Of a stretch of 64,000 bases of DNA, positions 1 to 16,854 are shown in pieces. This DNA is from Thiohalobacter sp. (GTDB lineage: Bacteria; Pseudomonadota; Gammaproteobacteria; Thiohalobacterales; Thiohalobacteraceae): assembly GCF_027000115.1 (NCBI RefSeq), contig NZ_JALTON010000049.1:51231-115230 (forward strand), in the 5' to 3' direction. The position numbers and the translations under genes are program-made. The notes under the pieces were generated by a model. That model did not search any database and was not told the DNA's origin. It saw only the letters and a program-made list of their open reading frames with translations. Positions within the stretch are counted from its first letter, which is position 1; each line of letters begins with the position of its first letter.

Positions 1-54
1 GAACGACGCGCGCAGCGCGGCGGCCCGGAGGGCGGAAGGCCGAAGGCCTGGAGT

Positions 55-73
55 AATCCTCCTCCCTCCACCA
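55..73 (+). tRNA. 3'-end fragment of a tRNA-Tyr-like gene
   Basis: Reading back from CCA (71-73) there is a discriminator A (70), acceptor strand TCCCTCC (63-69), T-stem strand CCTCC (58-62) and the last three T-loop bases AAT (55-57). This is what a proteobacterial tRNA-Tyr 3' end looks like, and tRNA-Tyr is expected just before tRNA-Gly in a thrU-tyrU-glyT-thrT-tufB cluster. The sequence before it (1-54) has no GTA anticodon arm and does not read as the rest of the tRNA. It may be the duplicated 3' end left by an element integrated in tRNA-Tyr, or a tRNA decayed by deletion. The gene cannot be whole within this window. Confidence 0.45.
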
Positions 74-210
74 TATATATGTTATGTGTTTCGGGGTGCG
101 GCAAAACGGTATCCCGATGGGCGGGGCGAGCGCTCGCCGGGACACGCCCGCAGCCATCGTGTGCAAGAGGCGGCGTCTCCGTGGCCGGCTCCCTGGCCGA
201 AGACGACAGT

Positions 211-249
<39 letters not shown>

Positions 250-601
250 GTGCGACACGAGTCGCGAGGGTAGCTGACCCCGTCACCACGCTTACAAAGA
301 GTGACAGAAATCAGCTATCGAGAGCCTCGATCATGACTTAGTCGGACCGAGGCGAGGCGGCGAAGGCCGCATGAGCAATTGTCCGGCAGCGCGAGCTGTA
401 GTGGACCGGGTGTCCAGCCACCCGTAGCCTAGGGGCAGTGCTCGACTGGTAACGGTTGGGTGCCAAGCGCCCTGACAATGTAGCCACCCCGAAAGGGGCG
501 CGTCGTCTCCGTGAGGAGAGGTCGCGAACCGGTAGACGCAACCGGTGAGGAGCTAGGCTGGGTTGAAGGGTTAGCGAAAGCGAACCGCTGATAAACGCCG
601 T

Positions 602-608
602 AAGGCTG
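602..608 (+). other. EBS2 of the group II intron
   Basis: AAGGCTG pairs with CAGCCTT ending at 243 of the 5' exon (7 bp, 6 of them in IBS2). It lies 60 nt before EBS1, the usual order in domain I. Confidence 0.6.
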
Positions 609-667
609 GATGGGCCAAAGCGTCTGACAGGCCCTGCCCAAAATGGGGTGTGGTTGGTTGCTCCGTT

Positions 668-673
668 GCTTGG
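668..673 (+). other. EBS1 of the group II intron
   Basis: GCTTGG pairs with all six bases of IBS1 (CCAAGC, 244-249). It sits in an arm whose base appears to be closed by GTGGTT near 648 and AACCAC near 697. Confidence 0.6.
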
Positions 674-1003
674 TCGGGGCACGCTGGCAGTGAACCACCG
701 GCGGAAAGGCGGAACCCTCCCAACCCGTGTTGCTCATGCGGAACGTGGTAAGCCCAATGGGGTGTCCAGACGGACTAGGAAACCCGCAAGGGTGACCGAT
801 GCCTCAGTGGGTAGAGGATCGCGGAGGAAGCGAAGGCCCGGTTGTAATGACCGGGATAGGGGATGAAACGATCGCCCTGACCCGAAAGGGTGCTGACTTC
901 CGCGAGGTGGTCTGTCGCTAGACAGGCTTGATGGCAACCTAACCCCGGAGGGGGATGTTCGCATCCCCGCCGGGGGTGAAGAACGTCCTGTCCTCCGGGC
1001 AAG

Positions 1004-1077
1004 GCGGGTGTAGCTCAATGGCAGAGCTCCAGGCTTCCAACCTGGCGATGTGGGTTCGATTCCCATCACCCGCTCCA
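1004..1077 (+). tRNA. tRNA-Gly(UCC), complete, inside intron domain IV
   Basis: Complete 74-nt tRNA with encoded CCA: acceptor GCGGGTG/CACCCGC, D stem GCTC/GAGC, anticodon stem CCAGG/CCTGG (1029-1045), anticodon TCC (1036-1038), T loop TTCGATT. It is identical to the split tRNA-Gly over the acceptor and T arm (32 nt, 1047-1078 against 2837-2868). D-stem and anticodon-stem differences are all base-paired compensations, as in a gene under selection. It is 14 nt upstream of the maturase start codon. It can supply the same tRNA that the intron interrupts. Endonucleolytic maturation of this tRNA would cut the intron RNA in domain IV. Confidence 0.92.
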
Positions 1078-1091
1078 AACTGGAGGCAGAT

Positions 1092-2759
1092 ATGGACGTT
1101 CTTGGAAAAAAGGGCGATGTCGTCTCCGACGTCTGGACCGGCTGGCATGATATTTCATGGCGGCGGGTACGCAAGACGGTAGGGAGGCTACAAGTCCGGA
1201 TAGCGAAGGCTGCCCGCAACGGTGATTGGCGTGCGGTCAGGAGGCTTCAGCGGCTGCTGGTGCGATCGACCAGCGCCAAGGCCTTGGCGGTACGACGAGT
1301 CACCGAAAACCTGGGCAGGAGGACGCCGGGTGTAGATCGTGAAACGTGGTCGACGCCCAGCGAGAAATGGGAGGCAACCCTAAACCTTAAGGTCGTGGGT
1401 TACCGCACCCGCCCGCTACGACGGGTATACATACCGAAGGCCAACGGTAAGAAAAGGCCCCTAGGCATCCCGACGATGCGGGACAGAGCGATGCAGGCGC
1501 TGTTCCTGCTGGCTCTCGAACCTGTCGCGGAAACCAAGGCGGACCCAAACTCGTATGGCTTTCGGGTAGGCCGATGCACTGCGGATGCGATCGTGCAATG
1601 CCAAAACGCATTGGGACGAAAGCACTCACCGCAGTGGGTGTTGGATGCAGACATCAAAGGCTGCTTTGACAACATCAGCCACGATTGGCTCGAAAAGCAC
1701 ATACCTATTGACAAGGTAGTGCTGAGGCGATGGCTCAAGGCCGGTTACATGGAGCAAGGACGCCTGTTCCCAACACAAGCGGGTACCCCACAGGGTGGGA
1801 TCATTTCCCCGGTGTTGGCGAACATGACCTTGGACGGACTTGAGAGGCTGCTCAAGAGCCGCTTCAAAAGGAGGGACAAGGTCAATTTCGTCCGGTACGC
1901 GGATGACTTTATTGTCACAGGAAGCTCGAAGGAGTTGCTGGAGACACAGGTCAAACCGCTGATTGAGGCTTTCCTCGAAGAACGGGGGTTGGCTCTTTCG
2001 AAAGAGAAAACTCGCGTTGTACATATAGAGGAAGGTTTCGATTTTCTTGGCTGGAATGTCAGGAGATTCAAGAAGATACTTCTGATTACACCATCCAAGA
2101 AAAACCGGAAGGCGTTCTATCAGAAAATCAGGGAAACATTGCGGAAATTGTCCGCGGCACCGCAAGACGAGGTGATCAGAAGGCTCAATCCCATAATTCG
2201 GGGGTGGGCCGAGTACCACCGGAGTCAGATGGCCAAGCGGACATTTTCCAAGATGGATCACAAGATTTTCGGTGCTCTTTGGCGCTGGGCCAAGAGGCGA
2301 CACCCAAACAAAAATCGCCGATGGATACGGAACAAATACTTCTGTAAAATCGGCGGTCGCGATTGGGTGTTCGCATCCGGTGAGTTGATCCTCGCGCGGC
2401 TGTCGGACACTAAGATCCGCAGACACGTGAAGATCAGGGCCGAGGCAAACCCATACGACCCCGTTTGGGAGGAATACTTCGAAGAAGTACTCAAACGGAA
2501 AATGCGTTCAACCCTGATGGGGAGACGCAAATTGTACTGGGTCTGGAAGCAACAGGACGAAAAGTGCCCTTGGTGCGATGGGCTGATCACCAAAGGCACT
2601 GGATGGCATGTTCACCACATCCACTGGCGAACCAGGGGAGGTGATGATAACGCGTCCAATCTCGTTCTGATGCATCCGAATTGCCATCGGCAACTGCACA
2701 GTAGAGCAATGCGGGTAGCCGGTCCTCCAACAACAGCGGAGGGCTTGCAGACTGCTTGA
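1092..2759 (+). CDS. ltrA: group II intron reverse transcriptase/maturase with HNH domain
   Basis: 555 aa. The reverse-transcriptase domain has the GIPTMRDR and GTPQGGIISP blocks and the catalytic YADD at about residues 269-272. A maturase region (GWAEYHRSQ) follows, then a C-terminal HNH endonuclease with CPWC, HHIH and an HPNCH end (about residues 490-540). Such proteins bind their own intron, aid splicing, nick target DNA and copy the intron by target-primed reverse transcription. The N-terminus and HNH resemble chloroplast-like IIB intron proteins. I chose ATG 1092 because GGAGG (1082-1086) precedes it with normal spacing; the frame is open from 1050, but that stretch is the 3' half of the tRNA. 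The stop overlaps the first bases of domain V. Confidence 0.95.
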   Translation: MDVLGKKGDVVSDVWTGWHDISWRRVRKTVGRLQVRIAKAARNGDWRAVRRLQRLLVRSTSAKALAVRRVTENLGRRTPGVDRETWSTPSEKWEATLNLKVVGYRTRPLRRVYIPKANGKKRPLGIPTMRDRAMQALFLLALEPVAETKADPNSYGFRVGRCTADAIVQCQNALGRKHSPQWVLDADIKGCFDNISHDWLEKHIPIDKVVLRRWLKAGYMEQGRLFPTQAGTPQGGIISPVLANMTLDGLERLLKSRFKRRDKVNFVRYADDFIVTGSSKELLETQVKPLIEAFLEERGLALSKEKTRVVHIEEGFDFLGWNVRRFKKILLITPSKKNRKAFYQKIRETLRKLSAAPQDEVIRRLNPIIRGWAEYHRSQMAKRTFSKMDHKIFGALWRWAKRRHPNKNRRWIRNKYFCKIGGRDWVFASGELILARLSDTKIRRHVKIRAEANPYDPVWEEYFEEVLKRKMRSTLMGRRKLYWVWKQQDEKCPWCDGLITKGTGWHVHHIHWRTRGGDDNASNLVLMHPNCHRQLHSRAMRVAGPPTTAEGLQTA

Positions 2760-2791
2760 GCCCGGTGCGGGGAAACTCGCACGCCGGGTTC
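2758..2791 (+). ncRNA. group II intron domain V
   Basis: A 34-nt hairpin starting GAGCCCGG and ending CCGGGTTC, with a GAAA tetraloop (2771-2774) and a bulged upper stem, which is the catalytic-core signature. It overlaps the maturase stop codon (2757-2759). Confidence 0.9.
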
Positions 2792-2793
2792 TT

Positions 2794-2832
2794 AGGGGAG
2801 GGGGTGGCCGCGAGGCCACCTCCTTACCCGAC
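2794..2832 (+). ncRNA. group II intron domain VI with branch-point adenosine
   Basis: The hairpin has GGTGGCC/GGCCACC closed by GCGA, with a G-rich 5' side against CTCCTTACCC. The likely bulged branch A is 2826, seven nucleotides from the intron's last base (C2832), within the usual 7-8 nt. Confidence 0.75.
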
Positions 2833-2867
2833 TGATGATGTGGGTTCGATTCCCATCACCCGCTCCA
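2833..2867 (+). tRNA. glyT: tRNA-Gly(UCC), 3' exon
   Basis: Begins TGA, which completes the anticodon-stem strand GC|TGA opposite TCAGC, then variable loop, T arm with loop TTCGATT, acceptor CACCCGC, discriminator T and CCA (2865-2867). Together with 211-249 it forms a canonical tRNA. Confidence 0.9.
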
Positions 2868-2873
2868 ACGATT

Positions 2874-2963
2874 GAGAGGCAAGATATAAGAGAGAGGCAA
2901 GATACCGGTTGTTCTGCTCTGCGGCTTTGGCGTCGAGCGCCTTTGTATCTTGAATCTCGCAAC
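2874..2963 (+). repeat. inverted-repeat spacer element A (CAAGATAC/GTATCTTG family)
   Basis: Left arm copies of GGCAAGATA at 2878 and 2897; right arm TTTGTATCTTGAATC (2942-2956) in inverse orientation. The centre (about 2907-2940) is unrelated to the other copies. It separates tRNA-Gly from tRNA-Thr. Confidence 0.6.
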
Positions 2964-2979
2964 ATGAATCTGGTTTCAG

Positions 2980-3055
<76 letters not shown>

Positions 3056-3060
3056 GCTTG

Positions 3061-3093
3061 GGGCAGGCGATCCTGTGGAAGGGTCGCCTGCCC
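3061..3093 (+). other. hairpin between tRNA-Thr and tufB
   Basis: GGGCAGGCGA (3061-3070) pairs perfectly with TCGCCTGCCC (3084-3093). No T-run follows, so it is more likely a processing or mRNA-end structure than an intrinsic terminator. Confidence 0.5.
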
Positions 3094-3150
3094 GTGACTA
3101 TTGCAGTTACCGCAGATTCCTTGTGAATCCAAACGACCGGGAGAGCATCC

Positions 3151-4454
<1,304 letters not shown>

Positions 4455-4467
4455 CATATGAAAATTC

Positions 4468-4543
4468 AGGCCAGTAGCTCAATTGGCAGAGCGGCGGTCT
4501 CCAAAACCGCAGGTTGGGGGTTCGATTCCCTCCTGGCCTGCCA
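4468..4543 (+). tRNA. trpT: tRNA-Trp(CCA)
   Basis: 76 nt with CCA. Acceptor AGGCCAG/CTGGCCT, D arm GCTC/GAGC, anticodon loop CTCCAAA (anticodon CCA), T loop TTCGATT, discriminator G. A tRNA-Trp between tufB and secE is a common bacterial arrangement. Confidence 0.97.
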
Positions 4544-4545
4544 TT

Positions 4546-4640
4546 ACGCAAGGAGATGCAAGAGACAAGATGCAAGAGACAAGTAATCAGGGTGGCTGCC
4601 GCTTCCTTCTTGTATCTTGAATCTTGTATCTTGCAGCTTT
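4546..4640 (+). repeat. inverted-repeat spacer element C
   Basis: Left arm: tandem GCAAGAGACAAG motifs (about 4558-4582). Right arm: tandem CTTGTATCTTG motifs (about 4608-4634). The element ends 8 nt before the secE start codon, so its right arm occupies the secE translation-initiation region. Confidence 0.65.
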
Positions 4641-4647
4641 CATTTGT

Positions 4648-5025
4648 ATGAACACAAAGGTCGAGGTCGAGGGTAGTCGGGCGGATTCGTTCAAGCTGCT
4701 CGTGGCAATCGCGTTGCTGATTGGCGCGATTGGCGGCTTTTACTATTTTGCCGACCAGTCCCTGTTGTTCCGCGTGCTCGGTCTGTTGGCCGTGGTCGGG
4801 GTGGCCATCTTCGTGGCCTCGCGCACGGCGGTGGGCCAGCGCCTGCTTGGCTTCGTTGGCGAGACGCGGACCGAGGTGCGCAAGGTTGTCTGGCCGTCGC
4901 GCCAGGAGACCATCCAGACCGCGCTGATCGTGTTCGTGGTCGTGATCATCGTCGGCCTCATGCTCTGGCTTCTGGATATGTTCTTGCTCTGGGCGGTCAG
5001 ACTGATTACCGGCCAGGGAGGCTAG
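4648..5025 (+). CDS. secE: preprotein translocase subunit SecE
   Basis: 125 aa, the long three-helix gammaproteobacterial form. Membrane segments at about residues 17-35, 40-57 and 90-115; the conserved amphipathic region ([12 protein letters not shown]) precedes the last helix. SecE clamps SecY in the SecYEG channel. ATG 4648 was chosen because an upstream extension would read through the repeat element. No strong Shine-Dalgarno sequence is visible, so coupling or mRNA structure may matter. nusG starts 4 nt after the stop. Confidence 0.95.
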   Translation: MNTKVEVEGSRADSFKLLVAIALLIGAIGGFYYFADQSLLFRVLGLLAVVGVAIFVASRTAVGQRLLGFVGETRTEVRKVVWPSRQETIQTALIVFVVVIIVGLMLWLLDMFLLWAVRLITGQGG

Positions 5026-5029
5026 CTCG

Positions 5030-5563
5030 ATGGCAAAACGTTGGTACGTGGTCCATGCCTATTCCGGTTTCGAAAACCAGGTGAAGCGTTCCCTGGAGGA
5101 GCGCATCCGGCGCGCAGGCATGGAGGACAAGTTCGGAGAGATCCTGGTTCCCACCGAGGAAGTGGTGGAGATGCGCGAGGGTCAGAAGCGAAAGAGCGAG
5201 CGCAAGTTCTTTCCCGGCTACGTGCTGGTCCAGATGGAAATGGACGACGATACCTGGCATCTGGTCAAGGATGTGCCCAAGGTCATGGGTTTTATCGGCG
5301 GTTCCAGCGACAAGCCGGCGCCGATCAGCGACAAGGAGGCCGAAGCCATTCTCAACCGCATTCAGGAAGGTGTGGAGAAGCCGCGCCCCAAGGTGCTGTT
5401 CGAGGTGGGCGAAGTGGTACGGGTGACCGATGGGCCGTTCAACGATTTCAACGGTGTGGTGGAAGAGGTCAACTACGACAAGAGCAAGCTGCGGGTGGCG
5501 GTGCTGATCTTCGGCCGCTCGACCCCCGTGGAACTCGATTTCAGTCAGGTCGAAAAGGCGTAG
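5030..5563 (+). CDS. nusG: transcription termination/antitermination factor NusG
   Basis: 177 aa. N-terminal NGN domain (begins [13 protein letters not shown]) and C-terminal KOW domain (about residues 125-177, [12 protein letters not shown]). NusG binds RNA polymerase, raises processivity and links it to Rho or to ribosomal protein S10. It lies directly after secE in the standard secE-nusG operon with a good GGGAGG ribosome site. Confidence 0.98.
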   Translation: MAKRWYVVHAYSGFENQVKRSLEERIRRAGMEDKFGEILVPTEEVVEMREGQKRKSERKFFPGYVLVQMEMDDDTWHLVKDVPKVMGFIGGSSDKPAPISDKEAEAILNRIQEGVEKPRPKVLFEVGEVVRVTDGPFNDFNGVVEEVNYDKSKLRVAVLIFGRSTPVELDFSQVEKA

Positions 5564-5570
5564 CTGAACA

Positions 5571-5680
5571 GAAAGAGGCAAGTCCAAAGATACAAGTCGG
5601 GAGTGCGTCGTCGAAGTCCCGGACGTCCGCGTGGCGCGGGGGTTCCTGCCGGAGTTGCTTGTATCTTGCAACTTGTATCT
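5571..5680 (+). repeat. inverted-repeat spacer element D
   Basis: Left arm AAAGATACAAGT (5586-5597) and right arm TTGCTTGTATCTTGCAACTTG (5656-5676) are inverse copies around a GC-rich centre. It fills most of the nusG-rplK gap. Confidence 0.65.
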
Positions 5681-5733
5681 GTTTTTAACCCGGGGAGCCG
5701 AAAGGCGTTTGTACCCGACAGGAGCAAAGAGTC

Positions 5734-6165
5734 ATGGCCAAGAAAGTAGAGGCTTACATCAAGCTGCAGGTGCCGGCGCAGGAAGCCAATCCCAGTCCGC
5801 CGGTTGGCCCCGCCCTGGGTCAGCACGGCGTGAATATCATGGAGTTCTGCAAGGCGTTCAATGCCCAGACCCAGAGCATCGAAAAGGGCCTGCCGATTCC
5901 CGTGGTGATCACGGTCTACAACGATCGCAGTTTCACCTTCATCATGAAGACCCCTCCGGCGTCGATCTTGCTCAAGAAGGCAGCCGGCATCCAGAAGGGC
6001 AGTGGCGAACCCAACACCAAGAAGGTGGGCAAGGTCACCCGTGAGCAGCTCGAGGAGATCGCCAAGACCAAGGAGCCCGATCTGACGGCGGCCGATCTGG
6101 ATGCGGCGGTGCGCACCATTGCCGGCAGCGCCCGCAGCATGGGTCTCGAAGTGGAGGGGGTTTGA
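5734..6165 (+). CDS. rplK: 50S ribosomal protein L11
   Basis: 143 aa. L11 forms the GTPase-associated centre with 23S rRNA and is needed for RelA activation. The N-terminal domain has the conserved proline-rich segment ([14 protein letters not shown]) and the C-terminal domain binds rRNA. First gene of the rplKA pair; rplA starts 4 nt after its stop. Confidence 0.98.
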   Translation: MAKKVEAYIKLQVPAQEANPSPPVGPALGQHGVNIMEFCKAFNAQTQSIEKGLPIPVVITVYNDRSFTFIMKTPPASILLKKAAGIQKGSGEPNTKKVGKVTREQLEEIAKTKEPDLTAADLDAAVRTIAGSARSMGLEVEGV

Positions 6166-6168
6166 GTC

Positions 6169-6861
6169 ATGGCCAAGCTTTCCAAGCGCATGCGCGCAAT
6201 CCGGGAGAAGGTCGAACCCGGCAAGCTCTACAGTGCCGATGAGGCCTTCAATCTGCTCAAGGAACTGAGTGGCGTGAAATTCAAGGAATCGGTCGACGTG
6301 GCGGTGAATCTGGGCGTCGATCCGCGCAAGTCCGATCAGGTCGTGCGCGGCTCCACCGTGCTGCCCAACGGCACCGGCAAGGAAGTGCGCGTGGCGGTGT
6401 TCGCTCAGGGCGCCAACGCGGATGCCGCCCGCGAGGCAGGTGCCGACATCGTTGGCTTCGAGGATCTCGCCGAAAGCATCAAGGCCGGCAACATGGATTT
6501 CGACGTGGTCATCGCCACGCCGGACGCCATGCGTGTCGTCGGCCAGCTGGGCCAGATCCTTGGCCCGCGTGGCCTGATGCCCAACCCCAAGGTGGGTACC
6601 GTGACGCCTGACGTTGCGACTGCCGTGCGCAATGCCAAGGCCGGTCAGGTGCGCTACCGGACAGACAAGGCGGGCATCATCCATGCCACCATTGGCAAGG
6701 CGGATTTTGATGCCGACAAGCTGAAGGAAAACCTGGCGGCCCTGCTGGCGGACCTGAACAAGGCCAAGCCGGCGGCGGCCAAGGGCGTGTACATGAAGAA
6801 GGTCACGGTCTCCACCACCATGGGGCCGGGGCTGCAGATCGATCAGGCGAGCGTGGGCTGA
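6169..6861 (+). CDS. rplA: 50S ribosomal protein L1
   Basis: 230 aa, usual length. L1 forms the mobile stalk at the E site and in E. coli represses rplKA translation by binding a mimic of its rRNA site near rplK. The conserved [14 protein letters not shown] segment is present near residue 125. It is separated from rplJ by a 236-nt structured leader. Confidence 0.98.
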   Translation: MAKLSKRMRAIREKVEPGKLYSADEAFNLLKELSGVKFKESVDVAVNLGVDPRKSDQVVRGSTVLPNGTGKEVRVAVFAQGANADAAREAGADIVGFEDLAESIKAGNMDFDVVIATPDAMRVVGQLGQILGPRGLMPNPKVGTVTPDVATAVRNAKAGQVRYRTDKAGIIHATIGKADFDADKLKENLAALLADLNKAKPAAAKGVYMKKVTVSTTMGPGLQIDQASVG

Positions 6862-7097
6862 TCGAATCGGACTTTGTGGCACCGGCCTGCCGGCCGGGGC
6901 CGTCAAAGACCGCAGGCGCCCCTCCGCGAGGCGGGGCTTAATCGGCTTCCGGCCGGCCTGCGCAGACGGTGATGCCAATGCGGACTTTCCTGTCCGCGGC
7001 CACCGTAACGCGGGGTGAAACAGTCTTTCGCCCCATGTTGATGGAAGGGAGGTGCCGGTTGTTGTCGGATCGGCCCGACCTGAACTGGAGGTAAACG
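6862..7097 (+). promoter_or_regulatory. L10 leader / rplJ 5' untranslated region
   Basis: A gene-free 236-nt spacer between rplA and rplJ with strong hairpins, including GCCCCTCC-GCGA-GGCGGGGC (6918-6937) and a CCGGCC palindromic region near 6885. In proteobacteria this position holds the autoregulatory RNA bound by the L10-L12 complex. I cannot confirm the kink-turn or a promoter by eye. Confidence 0.6.
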
Positions 7098-7628
7098 ATG
7101 GCGTTGACGCTTGAACAGAAGAAGTCCGTCGTTGCCGAGGTGGCGGAGGTCGCATCCAGTGCGTTTTCCGCTGTGGCCGCGGAATACCGCGGACTGACCG
7201 TGGACGAGATGACCGAACTGCGCAAGAAGGCGCGCGAGGGCGGCGTCTATCTGCGGGTCATCAAAAACACTTTGGCACGGCGCGCCGTGCAGGGTACCGA
7301 GTTCGAGTGCATTTCCGAGAGCCTGGTGGGGCCACTGGTGCTGGCCTTTTCCCAGGAAGATCCCGGAGCTGCCGCTCGGGTCATCAAGGACTTTGCCAAG
7401 GAGCACGAGCTGCTCCAGGTCAGGTTCGTGTCAGTAGGCGGCGAGCTGTTGCCCGCCAATGACATCGAGCGACTGGCAAGCCTGCCGACCCGCGACCAGG
7501 CCCTGGCGATGCTGATGGGCGTGATGAAGGCCCCGATCGAGAAGCTGGCCCGGACCCTCAACGAGGTTCCTGGCAAGCTGGTTCGCACGGTGGCTGCAAT
7601 CCGCGACCAGAAGCAGCAGGCGGCTTAA
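7098..7628 (+). CDS. rplJ: 50S ribosomal protein L10
   Basis: 176 aa. L10 anchors L7/L12 dimers to the ribosomal stalk. The N-terminal domain binds 23S rRNA and L11, and the C-terminal helix binds L12. ATG 7098 follows an excellent GGAGG. L10 with L12 probably represses its own mRNA through the preceding leader. Confidence 0.97.
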   Translation: MALTLEQKKSVVAEVAEVASSAFSAVAAEYRGLTVDEMTELRKKAREGGVYLRVIKNTLARRAVQGTEFECISESLVGPLVLAFSQEDPGAAARVIKDFAKEHELLQVRFVSVGGELLPANDIERLASLPTRDQALAMLMGVMKAPIEKLARTLNEVPGKLVRTVAAIRDQKQQAA

Positions 7629-7694
7629 GCGCGTTTCACAACTTGTACTGCCCGTGTCGAGTCCGCGGGTACGGAAACTCAGGAGTAATGCATC

Positions 7695-8078
7695 ATGGCT
7701 GTTAGCAAAGAAGATATCCTCGAAACCATCGCCAACATGAGCGTGATGGAAGTCGTCGAGCTGATCGAGGCGATGGAAGAGAAGTTCGGCGTGAGCGCCG
7801 CAGCTGCCGTCGCCGCTGTCCCGATGGCGGGTGCCGGTGGTGACGCCGGTGGTGCTGCCGAGGAAAAGACCGAGTTCGACGTCGTGCTGACCGGTTTCGG
7901 CTCCAACAAGGTTGCTGTCATCAAGGTCGTCCGCGGCATCACCGGTCTGGGCCTGAAGGAGGCCAAGGACTTGGTCGAAGGTGCACCTTCTCCCGTCAAG
8001 GAGGGTGTGTCCAAGGAAGAGGCCGAGGACATCAAGAAGCAGCTCGAAGAGGCAGGTGCCACTGTCGAGGTCAAGTAA
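7695..8078 (+). CDS. rplL: 50S ribosomal protein L7/L12
   Basis: 127 aa. Multi-copy stalk protein that recruits translational GTPases. N-terminal dimerisation domain, an alanine/glycine-rich hinge (about residues 36-55), and a C-terminal factor-binding domain with [12 protein letters not shown]. The 66-nt gap after rplJ and strong AGGAGT ribosome site suit the higher synthesis L12 needs. Confidence 0.98.
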   Translation: MAVSKEDILETIANMSVMEVVELIEAMEEKFGVSAAAAVAAVPMAGAGGDAGGAAEEKTEFDVVLTGFGSNKVAVIKVVRGITGLGLKEAKDLVEGAPSPVKEGVSKEEAEDIKKQLEEAGATVEVK

Positions 8079-8140
8079 GATACTGGCAAAGCCAGCGAAA
8101 TCGGGTCGGGCGCCGGGCGCCCGGCCCTGTTCGATTTTCC

Positions 8141-8196
8141 GGCTGGCGGCAGTGAAATGCCGCCGGCCTGTTGCCGTTTCTGGAAACGGTAGTTTT
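8141..8196 (+). terminator. rplL-rpoB attenuator region
   Basis: Two stacked hairpins lie in the 177-nt spacer. The first is an 11-bp stem (GGCTGGCGGCA, 8141-8151, with 8158-8168, one G-T pair). The second is CCGTTT-CTGG-AAACGG (8174-8189) followed by TAGTTTT (8190-8196). The second looks like a weak intrinsic terminator. E. coli has a partial terminator and an RNase III site here to lower rpoBC expression relative to rplJL; the same role here is inferred. Confidence 0.55.
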
Positions 8197-8255
8197 CCGG
8201 GGCTTACCCGCCCGGATACTCCCGCCTCCTGGCCACTGTATTGAGAGGAACACCG

Positions 8256-12410
<4,155 letters not shown>

Positions 12411-12466
12411 GCGGCTTCGAGAACGAAGCATCTCGGTCACGGTCAATCGATACAACGGGAGTCACG

Positions 12467-16690
<4,224 letters not shown>

Positions 16691-16728
16691 CCCCACGGGG
16701 GCAGGGCCAGGCATCCGAAACCGGATGC

Positions 16729-16757
16729 TTGACAGGGAGTTGGTGCCTCTCTACAAT
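16729..16757 (+). promoter_or_regulatory. sigma70-type promoter of the str operon
   Basis: TTGACA (16729-16734), 17-bp spacer, TACAAT (16752-16757): near-consensus. The expected start is about 16764, 90 bp before rpsL. A small hairpin (GCATCCG/CGGATGC, 16711-16728) directly abuts the -35. Confidence 0.85.
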
Positions 16758-16770
16758 TGCGCACCTTTCC

Positions 16771-16807
16771 GACAGGCCGGACCGATCTCCGGCCTGTCGT
16801 TTGTTTT
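16771..16807 (+). terminator. intrinsic terminator-like hairpin in the rpsL leader
   Basis: GACAGGCCGGA (16771-16781) pairs perfectly with TCCGGCCTGTC (16788-16798), loop CCGATC, tail GTTTGTTTT. It can end rpoBC transcripts, but it lies downstream of the rpsL promoter, so it would also be the first structure of the rpsL transcript and might act as an attenuator. Confidence 0.7.
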
Positions 16808-16854
16808 CGGGTCGCCGTAATCAACCCAGGAATTCTGCAGAGAGCGATTTTTTC

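Larger units (their letters stand above)
250..2832 (+). mobile_element. group II intron in tRNA-Gly, carrying a maturase and a second tRNA-Gly
   Basis: The intron begins GTGCG (250-254), the bacterial group II 5' consensus. Structured RNA of domains I-III fills 250 to about 900. A tRNA-Gly (1004-1077) and the maturase ORF (1092-2759) lie in domain IV. Domain V (2758-2791) and domain VI (to 2832, ending AC) follow. A GGGGATG-TTCG-CATCCCC hairpin at 951-968 precedes the internal tRNA. I found no second domain V before 1004, so this is one intron and not two. Nothing looks truncated: ORF, domain V and both exon pairings are intact, so it could be active for splicing and mobility. The long 250-1003 stretch has no protein gene; it is ribozyme. 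Confidence 0.9.

Noticed and set aside
27-73. A 47-nt minimal tRNA formed by GGAGGG (27-32), a GGCC hairpin and the tRNA-Tyr 3' end
   Set aside because: The pairings exist, but G-rich DNA gives such matches easily and there is no anticodon arm. An attachment-site scar or decayed tRNA-Tyr is more likely.
250-1003. A separate, ORF-less first intron ending before the internal tRNA
   Set aside because: No domain V-like GAGC...GAAA...GTTC hairpin occurs before 1004, and the domains missing here are all found after the maturase. One intron explains the data.
1050-1091. Extended N-terminus for the maturase from 1050
   Set aside because: These codons are the 3' half of a tRNA gene, and the good GGAGG lies just before 1092.
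16711-16728. GCATCCG/CGGATGC hairpin as the rpoC terminator
   Set aside because: No T-run follows; it abuts the rpsL -35 element. The hairpin at 16771 with a T-rich tail is the better terminator candidate.
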